This document shows positions 27,116 through 37,105 of a stretch of 64,000 bases of DNA, piece by piece. A program made the position numbers and the translations under genes. A model generated the notes under the pieces. It saw only the letters and a list, made by a program, of their open reading frames with translations. It was not told the DNA's origin and ran no database searches. Origin of the DNA: Parabacteroides sp. (lineage in GTDB: Bacteria; Bacteroidota; Bacteroidia; Bacteroidales; Tannerellaceae); contig DXVO01000001.1 in the NCBI GenBank assembly GCA_019417325.1, positions 248,001 through 312,000 on the forward strand. The letters are read 5' to 3'. The first letter of the stretch is position 1; the number at the start of each line of letters is the position of its first letter.

Positions 27116-29557
27116 ATGATACAAAGATTTTTTAGTTTTCTTCTGTTTATGCTGATTTTAGGCAGTTGCCCGTTGAAGGCACAGACCATTAGCGACGAAC
27201 AAGTTCTATTATACGTAAAAGAAGGCATCAAACAGGGTAAAGACCAAAAACAGTTGACTACCGAACTTGCCAAGAAAGGGGTTACCCAAGAACAAGCCAT
27301 GCGGGTGAAGCAACTCTATGAACGGCAGAAGAATGCGAATACTTCAAAGACAAGTGGCACGGATACTAACCAATCGAGAAAACGCAGCAAGGTAGAGACG
27401 GATATGGAAATGGATATAGATGCTGAGACTGATTCCATATTCGAGGAACAAGATAAACTTTTACTTGCATATCAGGATTCTATTCGTGAGAATCAAGTAT
27501 TCGGACGGAATATTTTCAACACTAAAAATCTGACATTCGAACCCAGCCTTAACATAGCAACTCCCCCAAACTACCGCCTGGGTCCGGGAGATGAAGTTAT
27601 TATCGACATTTGGGGGGCAAGCCAGAATACCATACGGGAAGAAATTTCCCCCGACGGAACTATTAACATACAAAAAATAGGTCCGGTATCCCTCAGCGGT
27701 TTGACTGTTTCCGAAGCAAATGAATATCTAAAAAATGCTTTAAACAAAATATACAACGGACTTAGCGACACTTCCGACCCAAGTTCGGATATCCGCCTGA
27801 CCTTAGGAAATATACGTACCATTCAAATTAATGTAATGGGCGAAGTTGTCCAACCGGGGACGTATGCTCTTTCTGCTTTTTCCACTGTTTTTCATGCGCT
27901 CTACCGTGCAGGAGGCGTAAGCGAAATCGGTAGCCTGAGAAATGTACAATTGGTAAGGAATGGAAAAAACATTGCTAATGTGGATGTATATGATTTCATT
28001 ATGAAAGGGAATACTCAAGACGATATTCGTTTGCAGGAAGGAGATGTGGTGATTGTCCCCGCTTATGAAGCGTTGGTAAAAATAAAAGGGAAAGTAAAAC
28101 GCCCAATGCGTTACGAAATGAAAAAGGACGAATCTTTATCCACCCTTATACAATATGCCGGAGGGTTTGATGCGGATTCTTATACAGGCTCCCTATGTAT
28201 CATACGCCAGAACGGTATGGAATATGAAGTTAATACAGTTAAAGCGCCGGATTACGGGAACTATGCGATGAAGAACGGGGATGTTGTAACTGCCGAGGCG
28301 ATTCTTAACCGTTTTACGAATAAACTGGAGATACGCGGCGCGGTTTACCGTCCGGGAATTTACCAATTAAGCGAATCACTGAATACGGTCCGTGCTTTGA
28401 TAGACGAAGCAAAAGGATTAACAGGTGATGCATTCCTTAACCGGGCTGTTCTCTATCGCCAACGTGAAAATCTCACGACTGAAGTTCTTCCTATCGACCT
28501 GAAAACAGTCATAAACGGAACATCACCGGATATCGCATTGATGAAAAACGACAGTCTCCATATCTCCAGCATTCACGATCTGGAAGATTGGGGAAACGTG
28601 ACCATTCATGGTGAAGTTGCAAATCCGGAATCGTATCCTTATGCAGATAATATGACGCTCGAAGACCTTATTATACAAGCAGGAGGTTTACTGGAAGCGG
28701 CATCTACCGTTCGTGTAGACATATCAAGAAGAATCAAAAATCCGCAAAGTACAACCAGTGACAAAACGATCGGACAGATGTTCACTTTTTCACTGAAAGA
28801 CGGATTAGTTATAGATGGTCAACCCGGATTCATTCTCCAACCTTATGATGAAGTACATGTACGCCGTAGCCCGGGTTATCAACCCCAACAGAACGTAATC
28901 GTGGAAGGTGAAATTCTTTTTGGCGGAACCTATGCCTTAACCAGCCGGGAAGAACGGATTTCCGATTTAGTAAAAAAGGCGGGTGGAGCAACAAATTATG
29001 CTTATTTACGCGGAGCTAAATTATCACGTATTGCCAACAGCGGAGAAAAGAAACGAATGGAAAATGTCATCCAGCTAATGAGAAGGCAATTGGGAGAAGC
29101 CATGATGGACTCTCTTGGTATCCAGGTTGAAGATACGATTACTGTGGGTATCGATTTGGAAAGAGCTCTAACACGTCCGGGAAGTACGGCAGACATCGTA
29201 CTGCGCGAAGGCGATATCATATCTATCCCTAAATATAGTAATACCGTTGCTATCGATGGTGCAGTGATGGTTCCGAACACTGTATCCTTTATGGAAGGTG
29301 AAAATATCGACTACTACATCAACCAGGCAGGAGGCTATGCAGACAATGCCAAAAAAGGCAAGAAATTCATTGTTTATATGAATGGACAAGTCACAAGAGT
29401 TAAAGGAAATGGTAAAAAACAGATCGAACCGGGATGTGAGATTATTGTTCCCAGCAAATCAAAGAGAAGGACAAATATTAATGAAATATTGGGATTCGCC
29501 TCTTCATTTAGTTCGTTAGGGATGATGATTGCGTCGATTGCGAATTTGATAAAATAA
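27116..29557 (+). CDS. Wza-like polysaccharide export protein with SLBB repeats
   Basis: An 813-residue protein: signal sequence with a possible lipobox (LILGSC), coiled or charged linker, a Poly_export domain (YRLGPGDEVIIDIWGASQNTI) and five or six SLBB modules (INVMGEVVQPGTYAL, IKGKVKRPMRYEM, IRGAVYRPGIYQLSE, IHGEVANPESYPY, VEGEILFGGTYAL, IDGAVMVPNTVSF), ending in a hydrophobic segment. It forms the outer-membrane channel for capsule export with the Wzz-type protein encoded 12 nt downstream. The number of SLBB repeats is higher than in E. coli Wza and usual for Bacteroidetes. Confidence 0.92.
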   Translation: MIQRFFSFLLFMLILGSCPLKAQTISDEQVLLYVKEGIKQGKDQKQLTTELAKKGVTQEQAMRVKQLYERQKNANTSKTSGTDTNQSRKRSKVETDMEMDIDAETDSIFEEQDKLLLAYQDSIRENQVFGRNIFNTKNLTFEPSLNIATPPNYRLGPGDEVIIDIWGASQNTIREEISPDGTINIQKIGPVSLSGLTVSEANEYLKNALNKIYNGLSDTSDPSSDIRLTLGNIRTIQINVMGEVVQPGTYALSAFSTVFHALYRAGGVSEIGSLRNVQLVRNGKNIANVDVYDFIMKGNTQDDIRLQEGDVVIVPAYEALVKIKGKVKRPMRYEMKKDESLSTLIQYAGGFDADSYTGSLCIIRQNGMEYEVNTVKAPDYGNYAMKNGDVVTAEAILNRFTNKLEIRGAVYRPGIYQLSESLNTVRALIDEAKGLTGDAFLNRAVLYRQRENLTTEVLPIDLKTVINGTSPDIALMKNDSLHISSIHDLEDWGNVTIHGEVANPESYPYADNMTLEDLIIQAGGLLEAASTVRVDISRRIKNPQSTTSDKTIGQMFTFSLKDGLVIDGQPGFILQPYDEVHVRRSPGYQPQQNVIVEGEILFGGTYALTSREERISDLVKKAGGATNYAYLRGAKLSRIANSGEKKRMENVIQLMRRQLGEAMMDSLGIQVEDTITVGIDLERALTRPGSTADIVLREGDIISIPKYSNTVAIDGAVMVPNTVSFMEGENIDYYINQAGGYADNAKKGKKFIVYMNGQVTRVKGNGKKQIEPGCEIIVPSKSKRRTNINEILGFASSFSSLGMMIASIANLIK

Positions 29558-29569
29558 GGAATTGATTAT

Positions 29570-30733
29570 ATGACAGGAAAGCAAGCAAATAAAGAACAAA
29601 TTACCCAATTAGACGAGTCAACAGAGAATGAGTTAGAACTCGATTTGGTGAATATTCTGTATAAAATTTTCAGTATTCGTAAAACGTTATATAAAGCAGC
29701 AGCAATAGGACTAATCCTTGGTATTATTGTGGCATTGAGTATTCCTAAACAATATACAGTTCAAGTAATTCTTTCCCCTGAAATGGGAAGTTCTAAAGGC
29801 AATAATGGTCTGGCAGGACTTGCCGCATCTTTCTTAGGAAGCGGAATAACTTCAAGTGAGGGTTCAGATGCATTAAATGTATCTCTTTCTGCAGACATTA
29901 TTTCTTCCACTCCTTTTTTATTAGAACTTCTTGATATTCAGATATCTTCCTCCAATAAAGAGGAGAATGTATCTCTAAGTACATATTTGAATAAACTATC
30001 TGTTCCTTGGTGGAACTATATTGTCAGCATGCCAGGAAACATTATTAGCAAAATGAGATCATGGTTTAAAAGAAAAAATAAAGAGATGGTAACTAATAAT
30101 ATAAAAAGAAAAACTATAGAACTGACTAAAGAAGAAAATTGGAAAATAACATTTTTGAAAAAGAATGTAACGGCTTCTGTTGACAAGAAAACAGCTATGA
30201 CTAGTATCGTTGTGACTTTACAAGATCCAAAAGTCACAGCTATTGTGGCAGATTCTGTTGTGCAAAAATTACAAGAATACATTATTAATTATCGTACATC
30301 TAAGGCAAAAGAAGATTGTGCCTATCTAGAAAAACTATTTAAAGATCGCCAGCAGGAATACTATATTGCACAAAAAAAATATGCAGATTATGTTGACGCT
30401 AATGATAATATTATTCTACAAAGCGGGCGTACGGAACAGGAACGTTTACAGAATGATATGAATTTGACTTATCAGGTGTATAGTCAGGTTGCTAATCAAT
30501 TACAAGTAGCTAGGGCAAAAGTACAAGAAGAAAAGCCTGTTTTTGCCGTAGTTGAACCAGCCGTTGTCCCTATATCACCATCTGGAATGGGGTTGAAAAA
30601 ATATGCTTTATTATTTATTTTTTTAGCTGTTATATCTACTATTAGTTGGGTACTTATTGGACGAATTTTTTGGAATAGTCTAAAAGACGAGATGAAAAAG
30701 AAATTAGACAACGACTTACCATGTAAACTTTAA
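29570..30733 (+). CDS. Wzz-like chain-length determinant
   Basis: A 387-residue inner-membrane protein with two membrane segments (~45-65 and ~345-365) enclosing a periplasmic domain rich in coiled coil (KLFKDRQQEYYIAQKKYADYVDAND). The second segment is preceded by the Pro-rich VEPAVVPISPSGMGLKK, typical of the Wzz family. It sets polysaccharide length and links to the export channel. There is no tyrosine kinase domain. Base use turns AT-rich from here on. Confidence 0.9.
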   Translation: MTGKQANKEQITQLDESTENELELDLVNILYKIFSIRKTLYKAAAIGLILGIIVALSIPKQYTVQVILSPEMGSSKGNNGLAGLAASFLGSGITSSEGSDALNVSLSADIISSTPFLLELLDIQISSSNKEENVSLSTYLNKLSVPWWNYIVSMPGNIISKMRSWFKRKNKEMVTNNIKRKTIELTKEENWKITFLKKNVTASVDKKTAMTSIVVTLQDPKVTAIVADSVVQKLQEYIINYRTSKAKEDCAYLEKLFKDRQQEYYIAQKKYADYVDANDNIILQSGRTEQERLQNDMNLTYQVYSQVANQLQVARAKVQEEKPVFAVVEPAVVPISPSGMGLKKYALLFIFLAVISTISWVLIGRIFWNSLKDEMKKKLDNDLPCKL

Positions 30734-30738
30734 TTAAC

Positions 30739-31848
30739 GTGGATATCATATTTATCATTATATCTTTTATTATTTCTGTTTGCATAGCCAGATTTATCAT
30801 TCCTCGTATTTTGATGATATCACTACGTAAGAAGTTATTTGATATACCGGATGAACGAAAAATTCATAAGCACGCTATTCCTCGCTTAGGAGGCGTTGCT
30901 TTTTTTCCCACAATATTACTTTCTTGCTGCGTTGTTTTTGCATCCAGTGTCTTGATTGGATATAATGTGCCAATTATACACGGTAAATATATTTTACCCG
31001 AATATCTACTTTTAGTCTCAGGTATGGTCCTTTTATATTTAACCGGTATTGCTGATGATCTTATGGGCGTTCGTTATCGTCAGAAATTTATTATTCAAAT
31101 TATTTGCGCCTGCTTCTTTCCTATAGCAGGTCTTTGGATAAATGACTTTTACGGATTGTTTGGTATTTATACTATTCCTCTTTGGTTTGGTATTCCTTTT
31201 ACTATATTAACAGTCGTTTTTATAACTAATGCTATTAATTTGATAGATGGCATTGATGGTCTTGCTTCCGGTTTAAGTAGTGTGGCTCTTTTAGTTTTTG
31301 GTTTTCTATTTATTGATAAAAAACTGTGGACTTATAGTATACTATCCTTTAGTGCTGTTGGTGTTCTTGTCCCATTCTTTTATTATAATGTTTTTGGTAG
31401 CGAAGAGCGTGCCCGGAAAATATTTATTGGGGATACAGGGAGTCTAACGTTAGGTTATATTTTAAGTTTTCTTGCTATTAAATACAGCCAAAATAATCCG
31501 GATATGTCATCTTATATTCCGGGAGCTATCGTTATTGCTTTTAGTACACTTCTAATTCCTTCATTTGATGTAATTCGTGTGGTAATGTTACGTATCAGAA
31601 ATGGGAAAAGTCCTTTTGAAGCAGATAAAAATCATATTCATCATAAGTTTCTAGCGATGGGATTTACACCAAGAAAGGCAATGATTATAATACTATTGCT
31701 TTCATGTGGATTTAGTGGAGTGAATATTTTTCTAGTTTCAATGGTAGATAATACAATGATGCTTATAATCGATATAGTAGTATGGATTGGGTTGAATTTA
31801 TGGTGGGACAAAGTTCGTACTTTGAGAACTCATAGTGATAATTTATAG
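30739..31848 (+). CDS. Undecaprenyl-phosphate sugar-1-phosphate transferase (WecA/TagO-like)
   Basis: A 369-residue polytopic protein, GTG start, with about ten membrane segments. Family motifs: DERKIHKHAIPRLGG, the Asp pair TGIADDLMGVRYRQK, NAINLIDGIDGLASGLS, and FIGDTGSLTLGY with the HHKF box (NHIHHKFLAMGF). These enzymes move HexNAc-1-phosphate from UDP-sugar to undecaprenyl phosphate, starting each repeat unit. It is the only initiating transferase seen in this locus. Confidence 0.92.
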   Translation: MDIIFIIISFIISVCIARFIIPRILMISLRKKLFDIPDERKIHKHAIPRLGGVAFFPTILLSCCVVFASSVLIGYNVPIIHGKYILPEYLLLVSGMVLLYLTGIADDLMGVRYRQKFIIQIICACFFPIAGLWINDFYGLFGIYTIPLWFGIPFTILTVVFITNAINLIDGIDGLASGLSSVALLVFGFLFIDKKLWTYSILSFSAVGVLVPFFYYNVFGSEERARKIFIGDTGSLTLGYILSFLAIKYSQNNPDMSSYIPGAIVIAFSTLLIPSFDVIRVVMLRIRNGKSPFEADKNHIHHKFLAMGFTPRKAMIIILLLSCGFSGVNIFLVSMVDNTMMLIIDIVVWIGLNLWWDKVRTLRTHSDNL

Positions 31849-31921
31849 ATACTCATTTGATTTTACTATCTATGCATATTTATATAATTATATTAAGTAT
31901 TTATTTATTATATAAGAATAA

Positions 31922-33355
31922 GTGAGTGAGTCTTTAAAAAGTAAAGCTATCTCTGGTATTATTTGGAGTACTATAGAACGTTTTTCAGCACAGGGTCTTC
32001 AATTTATTGTCATGATTATTATGGCACGATTATTAATGCCTAATGATTATGGTTTGATTGGTATGCTGGCTATTTTTATGGCGATTGCACAGTCTTTGGT
32101 AGATAGTGGATTTTCCAGTGCACTAATTCGTAAAATAAATTGTAGTGAAGATGACTATTCTACAGTATTCTTTTTTAATATAGGAATAGGTTTTATTCTT
32201 TTTGTTATACTGTTCTTTTTGGCACCTTATATATCTATATTCTATGAAAATAAAAAACTGGACATTTTGACAAAAGTTATATCATTGAATATCTTTATAA
32301 ATTCTTTATCTGTAGTACAAAGAGCTATTTTGACCAGAAGACTAGATTTTAAGACACAAGCAAAAGCTTCATTTATAGCTGTATTTATTTCTGGAATAGC
32401 AGGTATAATATTAGCATTTAGAAATTTTGGCGTTTGGGCATTAGTTTTTCAAGGACTAATTTTTAACATCATAAATACAGTTTTGTTATGGGTATTTTCT
32501 CGTTGGTTCCCACAATTTATTTTTTCTATGATTTCTTTTAGAAACTTATTTTCATTTGGATCAAAATTGCTAATGTCTGGATTAATAGAAGTTGTATATA
32601 TGAATCTTTACACGATAACTATAGGAAAGTGCTTTTCTGTTTCTGATGTTGGCTATTTTACTCGTGCAGATAATTTTTCTCAATTTCCATCAACAAATAT
32701 CATGGGTATTGTACAACGTGTAACATTCCCTATATTCAGTCAGATGCAAAAAGATAAAAAACAATTGACAATTTGTTATAGAAGATTTGTCCGGTTAGTT
32801 GCATATATTATTTTTCCATTGATGATAGGACTAACTGTGGTTGCTTATCCTTTTATTGAGGTATTACTAGGTAGTGAGTGGAAATATACGGCTGTGCTAC
32901 TACAAATTTTGTGTTTGTCATACATGTGGTATCCTATACATGCTATAAATTTAAATTTATTGGAAGTATATGGACGTTCTGATTTATATTTGAAATTACA
33001 AATTATAAAAAAAATCATAGGAGTAGTAATTCTTATAGTTACAATTCCATATGGATTAGTTGCTATATGTTATAGTCTGGTTTTCTCTTCATACTTTGCA
33101 TTAATCATCAACTCATATTACACATATAAACTTTTAGATTTTGGCTTTTTACAGCAAATTAAAGATTTGCTAATAGTTTTAACATACTCACTTATAATGG
33201 GAGTATTTGTCCATTTGGTTATTTTATATTTTGATAATCCTATATATAAACTTTTTCTTGGATCTCTGAGTGGGTTATTAGTCTATTTTACTATTTCTGT
33301 TTTATTAAAATCAAGAGAATTAAGAGAATTATATCTTCTTATAAAACGTAAATAA
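31922..33355 (+). CDS. Wzx-like repeat-unit flippase (MOP superfamily)
   Basis: A 477-residue protein, GTG start, with about 12-14 membrane segments; the opening SLKSKAISGIIWSTIERFSAQGLQFI and ARLLMPNDYGLIGMLAIF are typical of WzxC/TuaB-like lipopolysaccharide biosynthesis flippases. It carries lipid-linked repeat units across the inner membrane before polymerisation. It starts 73 nt after the initiating transferase and is followed at 2 nt by the aminotransferase. Confidence 0.9.
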   Translation: MSESLKSKAISGIIWSTIERFSAQGLQFIVMIIMARLLMPNDYGLIGMLAIFMAIAQSLVDSGFSSALIRKINCSEDDYSTVFFFNIGIGFILFVILFFLAPYISIFYENKKLDILTKVISLNIFINSLSVVQRAILTRRLDFKTQAKASFIAVFISGIAGIILAFRNFGVWALVFQGLIFNIINTVLLWVFSRWFPQFIFSMISFRNLFSFGSKLLMSGLIEVVYMNLYTITIGKCFSVSDVGYFTRADNFSQFPSTNIMGIVQRVTFPIFSQMQKDKKQLTICYRRFVRLVAYIIFPLMIGLTVVAYPFIEVLLGSEWKYTAVLLQILCLSYMWYPIHAINLNLLEVYGRSDLYLKLQIIKKIIGVVILIVTIPYGLVAICYSLVFSSYFALIINSYYTYKLLDFGFLQQIKDLLIVLTYSLIMGVFVHLVILYFDNPIYKLFLGSLSGLLVYFTISVLLKSRELRELYLLIKRK

Positions 33356-33357
33356 AT

Positions 33358-34464
33358 ATGAAAGCTGATAAACAAATTACTGTAACTTCACCATTATTAC
33401 CTCCTTTAGAGGAATTCATACCTTATTTAAAAGATATTTGGGAGCGTAAATGGATAACAAATAATGGTTATTATCATCAAATGCTTGAGAAGGCATTATG
33501 TGAATACCTTGATATTGAATATATTTCTGTATTTACTAATGGGACATTACCCTTAATCGCAGCTTTACAAGCATTGAGAATAACAGGAGAGGTTATAACA
33601 ACTCCATATAGCTTTGTTGCAACTACACATTCTATTTGGTGGAACGGAATTCAACCTGTCTTTGTAGATGTGGATCCTTCAACCGGGAATATAGATCCTA
33701 ATAGAATAGAAGCAGCAATTACTCCTAAAACAACAGCAATTATGCCTGTTCATGTTTATGGGAATCCGTGTGATGTAGAAAGTATACAAGCCATTGCAGA
33801 TAAATATGGATTAAAAATAATTTATGATGCGGCACACGCCTTTGGTGTCACCTTAAATAGTAAATCAATACTTCGCTTTGGAGATATGAGTACTTTAAGC
33901 TTTCATGCAACAAAAACGTATAATACAATTGAAGGAGGCGCTTTGATATGTCATGATGCACAAACAAAACAAAGAATTGATTATTTAAGAAATTTTGGAT
34001 TTGCAGGCGAAACAGAGGTGGTAGCACCTGGTATCAATGCAAAAATGGATGAGGTACGATCTTCCTATGGGTTGTTAGAATTAAAATATGTAGATGATGC
34101 TATAGAGAAGCGCCAACAAATAGCTATCCATTATCGAAATGCATTAAAAAATAAAAAAGGAGTTAGTTATATGCAAGATATAACAGGTGTACGACATAAT
34201 TATTCTTATTTTCCAATTTTTATTGATGAAACTAAATATGGAATAAGTAGAGATGCTCTTTATTATAAAATGAAAAAAAATAATGTTTTGTGTAGACGTT
34301 ATTTTTATCCTTTGATAAGCTCGTTTTCAACTTATAGGGGTCTACCTTCTGCTGGTGCTTCAAATTTACCGGTAGCAACACGTATAGCTAATTCCGTATT
34401 ATGCTTGCCTATGCATCATGGATTAACGCTTGAGGATCTGGAATTCATATTGTCTTTGATTTAA
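33358..34464 (+). CDS. DegT/DnrJ/EryC1/StrS sugar aminotransferase (WecE-like)
   Basis: A 368-residue PLP enzyme with the family pattern: TNGTLPLIAALQAL, TTPYSFVATTHSI, DAAHAFGV and the PLP-binding Lys in SFHATKTYNTIEGGAL. These enzymes transfer an amino group onto nucleotide-linked 4-keto-6-deoxy sugars. With the acetyltransferase and the WecF-like transferase that follow, the likely product is a 4-acetamido-4,6-dideoxy-hexose such as Fuc4NAc. The upstream nucleotide-sugar enzymes (RmlA/B type) are not in this window. Confidence 0.9.
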   Translation: MKADKQITVTSPLLPPLEEFIPYLKDIWERKWITNNGYYHQMLEKALCEYLDIEYISVFTNGTLPLIAALQALRITGEVITTPYSFVATTHSIWWNGIQPVFVDVDPSTGNIDPNRIEAAITPKTTAIMPVHVYGNPCDVESIQAIADKYGLKIIYDAAHAFGVTLNSKSILRFGDMSTLSFHATKTYNTIEGGALICHDAQTKQRIDYLRNFGFAGETEVVAPGINAKMDEVRSSYGLLELKYVDDAIEKRQQIAIHYRNALKNKKGVSYMQDITGVRHNYSYFPIFIDETKYGISRDALYYKMKKNNVLCRRYFYPLISSFSTYRGLPSAGASNLPVATRIANSVLCLPMHHGLTLEDLEFILSLI

Positions 34465-34468
34465 ATTT

Positions 34469-35020
34469 ATGATACAATCCACATCTTTTTATTCTGAATT
34501 TGAATTAATTCATTTAGGTTTTAAATCTATAGGTCATAATGTGCATATCAGTAAGAATGCATCCTTCTATGGCATTGAAAAAATGATAATAGGTGATAAT
34601 GTTCGAATAGATGACTTTTGCATTTTATCAGGTGATATTATATTAGGATCTCATATCCATATTTCTGCCTATTGTGGTCTATACGGCAGTAAAGGTATTG
34701 AATTAGAAAATTATACAGGGATTTCTCCACGAAGTACAGTTTTCAGTGCTATGGATGATTTTAGTGGTAATTATCTGATAGGGCCAATCCATCCGGACCA
34801 ATATACCCATGTTACAGGGGGTAAAGTCCTATTTAAGAAGTACTCTCAAATAGGAGCTGGCTGCATTGTCTTTCCTGACGTTACTTTAGAAGAAGGAGCT
34901 GTTGTTGGAGCTATGTCATTAGTAAATAAGTCATTGCCAGCTTGGACTATATCCGCAGGTATACCTGTACAAATAATAAAAAATAGAAATAAAAAAATAT
35001 TATCTTTTAATAATTTATAA
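34469..35020 (+). CDS. Hexapeptide-repeat O/N-acetyltransferase
   Basis: A 183-residue left-handed beta-helix protein with imperfect hexapeptide repeats (IGHNVHISKNASFYG, IIGDNVRIDDFCILSG, IGAGCIVFPDVTLEEGAVVGAMSLV) and an end like PAWTISAGIPVQIIKNR, as in sugar acetyltransferases of the maltose O-acetyltransferase type. It probably N-acetylates the 4-amino sugar made by the aminotransferase 5 nt upstream. Its stop overlaps the next start by one base. Confidence 0.85.
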   Translation: MIQSTSFYSEFELIHLGFKSIGHNVHISKNASFYGIEKMIIGDNVRIDDFCILSGDIILGSHIHISAYCGLYGSKGIELENYTGISPRSTVFSAMDDFSGNYLIGPIHPDQYTHVTGGKVLFKKYSQIGAGCIVFPDVTLEEGAVVGAMSLVNKSLPAWTISAGIPVQIIKNRNKKILSFNNL

Positions 35021-36105
35021 TGATTCGCTTTTTGCATTTTATGCCAATTCCTTCTCCAATATTTAACCGAGAATTAATAAAATTGATCAATGAAAATATT
35101 AATGGAGAAAATGAACATCAATTTATCCTTTCTGACAAAAACTGTTATCTATCACTAAAGGAAAAATATTCAAATATAATATTTGAACAGTCTATTACAT
35201 TATCAACTATTTACAAATATAATACACACACTGTATTTATAATTTTTCATAGTCTTTTTTTAAATAGTCGTAAACTTTTATTGTTGAAAAAAAGTGTTGC
35301 AGCTAAAATCTCTTGGTGTATTTGGGGACATGATCTTTATAGAAATAAAAATTATTCACCTTCATTCATTGGAAAAATATTTTCATATACAGGTGCTAGA
35401 TATATTTGTAATTACCTGGCAGATAAAAAAGTTGGATGCTTTAGGCAAATTATTGCTGGATATAAAGCAGATGAAATAGAAATTAGAAAAAGATTTGGAG
35501 GAAATATTAAAATTATAAATGCATTATATCCATGTGGTTATTTTAGTCAAGACATTGATCGTATTATTCATAATGACAATAAAACTAGGACAACAGTAAA
35601 TATAATGGTTGGTCATTGTGCAATCCCATTTTTACAACATAAAAAATTGTTAGACAGATTATTGAATTATAAAAATGAGAATATTTGTATTGTTCTTGTG
35701 TTATCCTATGGTATAGAAGAGTACAGGAATGAAGTTATTTTTTATGCAGAAAAGTTATTTGGAAAAGAAAAAATCAATGTTATAACTGATTTCTTACCAT
35801 GGAATAAATATATAGAATTATTGAATAATATTGATATTGCAATATTTGATTATGAGCATCAGGCCGCATTTGGGAATATAATAGCTTTGTCATATCTGAA
35901 GAAAAAAATATTTTTATCTAAAACAGGCGTGATGTATCAAGGGTTACTAAAAGAACATGTTGATATTTACGATTGTAATGAAATTGGATATATTACATTT
36001 TCTAATTTTTGTTCGATTACGAAACAAAAAAACAACCAATATATCTCTGATTTATTGGATAAAAATATGGTTATTACACAATGGAAATATGTTTTTGAAA
36101 ATTAA
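35020..36105 (+). CDS. WecF-like 4-acetamido-4,6-dideoxygalactosyltransferase
   Basis: A 361-residue protein resembling glycosyltransferase family 56 (WecF), including WCIWGHDLYRNKN and the later VNIMVGHCAIPFLQHKKLLDRL and IAIFDYEHQAAFGNIIALSYL. WecF adds Fuc4NAc from TDP-Fuc4NAc to the lipid-linked acceptor in common-antigen synthesis. The preceding aminotransferase and acetyltransferase support this sugar. The exact donor and linkage in this capsule are inferred. Confidence 0.8.
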   Translation: MIRFLHFMPIPSPIFNRELIKLINENINGENEHQFILSDKNCYLSLKEKYSNIIFEQSITLSTIYKYNTHTVFIIFHSLFLNSRKLLLLKKSVAAKISWCIWGHDLYRNKNYSPSFIGKIFSYTGARYICNYLADKKVGCFRQIIAGYKADEIEIRKRFGGNIKIINALYPCGYFSQDIDRIIHNDNKTRTTVNIMVGHCAIPFLQHKKLLDRLLNYKNENICIVLVLSYGIEEYRNEVIFYAEKLFGKEKINVITDFLPWNKYIELLNNIDIAIFDYEHQAAFGNIIALSYLKKKIFLSKTGVMYQGLLKEHVDIYDCNEIGYITFSNFCSITKQKNNQYISDLLDKNMVITQWKYVFEN

Positions 36106-36120
36106 TATTGTACACATGAC

Positions 36121-37101
36121 ATGACTAACAGCAATAAAAATTCACCATTAGTCAGTATAGTTTGCACCACATATAATCATGAGAAATTTATAAGACAAAC
36201 AATAGATGGTTTTTTATTACAGAAAACAAGTTTTCCATTAGAAATAATTATTCATGATGATGCGTCTAATGATTCAACAGGTGAAATTTTAAAAGAATAT
36301 GAAGAGATATATCCTAACTTATTTAGAAATATATATCAAAAAGAAAATATTTATTCTAAGGGTATAAATATTTGGTCATATTTGTTTTCAGAAAAAGTAA
36401 GAGGTAAATATATTGCTTTATGCGAAGGTGATGATTATTGGACTGATCCCTTGAAATTACAAAAACAAATTGATTTTTTAGAAGATAATAGGGACTATGG
36501 ATTAGTATATACTAAAGTTAGAGAATATCTTCAGAGTGAAAATAGACTTGGACATATTTTTGGAGGAAAATATACTTCTTTTATAGATATATTGCATTAT
36601 AATCCCATTCCAACTTTATCTGTATGTTTTCGTAAAGACTTGTATTTTTCGTATATAAATGAAATTCTAGTATATAATAATGATTGGAAAATGAGTGATT
36701 ATCCATTATGGCTTTATTTGTCTAAAAACTCAAAAGTTAAGTATATGGATTTCATAAGTGGGGTCTATCGTGTTCTTGATAATTCAGCTTCTCACAATTT
36801 AGATGTATCTAAGCAGTTAGCTCATTATTCAGATGGGTTTCAAATAGCTGATTTTTATATTAATAAATATACCCCTGAAAATGAAATCTTAAAATTTCAC
36901 TTTAAGGTTGAACATTTATGGTTTTGTTTTCGTCTATTTTGTATTAGAAAAGAATGGAATCTATTACTTCAGATGCAGAATAAGCTTAATCGTATAAAAA
37001 AAATAAATATAAAAATATCAATCATGAAGGCTACTTGCTTATCTCATATTTTATTTATTCTTATGCATCACTATTTCCTTTATCGTTCACAAAAAAAATA
37101 A
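36121..37101 (+). CDS. Glycosyltransferase family 2
   Basis: A 326-residue GT-A enzyme with VSIVCTTYNHEKFIRQTIDGF, IIHDDASNDSTGEIL and the acidic pair EGDDYWTDPLKLQKQ. It adds one sugar of the repeat unit; sugar and linkage cannot be told. The 3' part is helical without a membrane segment apart from a hydrophobic tail (LSHILFILMHHYFLY). Confidence 0.88.
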   Translation: MTNSNKNSPLVSIVCTTYNHEKFIRQTIDGFLLQKTSFPLEIIIHDDASNDSTGEILKEYEEIYPNLFRNIYQKENIYSKGINIWSYLFSEKVRGKYIALCEGDDYWTDPLKLQKQIDFLEDNRDYGLVYTKVREYLQSENRLGHIFGGKYTSFIDILHYNPIPTLSVCFRKDLYFSYINEILVYNNDWKMSDYPLWLYLSKNSKVKYMDFISGVYRVLDNSASHNLDVSKQLAHYSDGFQIADFYINKYTPENEILKFHFKVEHLWFCFRLFCIRKEWNLLLQMQNKLNRIKKINIKISIMKATCLSHILFILMHHYFLYRSQKK

Positions 37102-37105
37102 ATTG

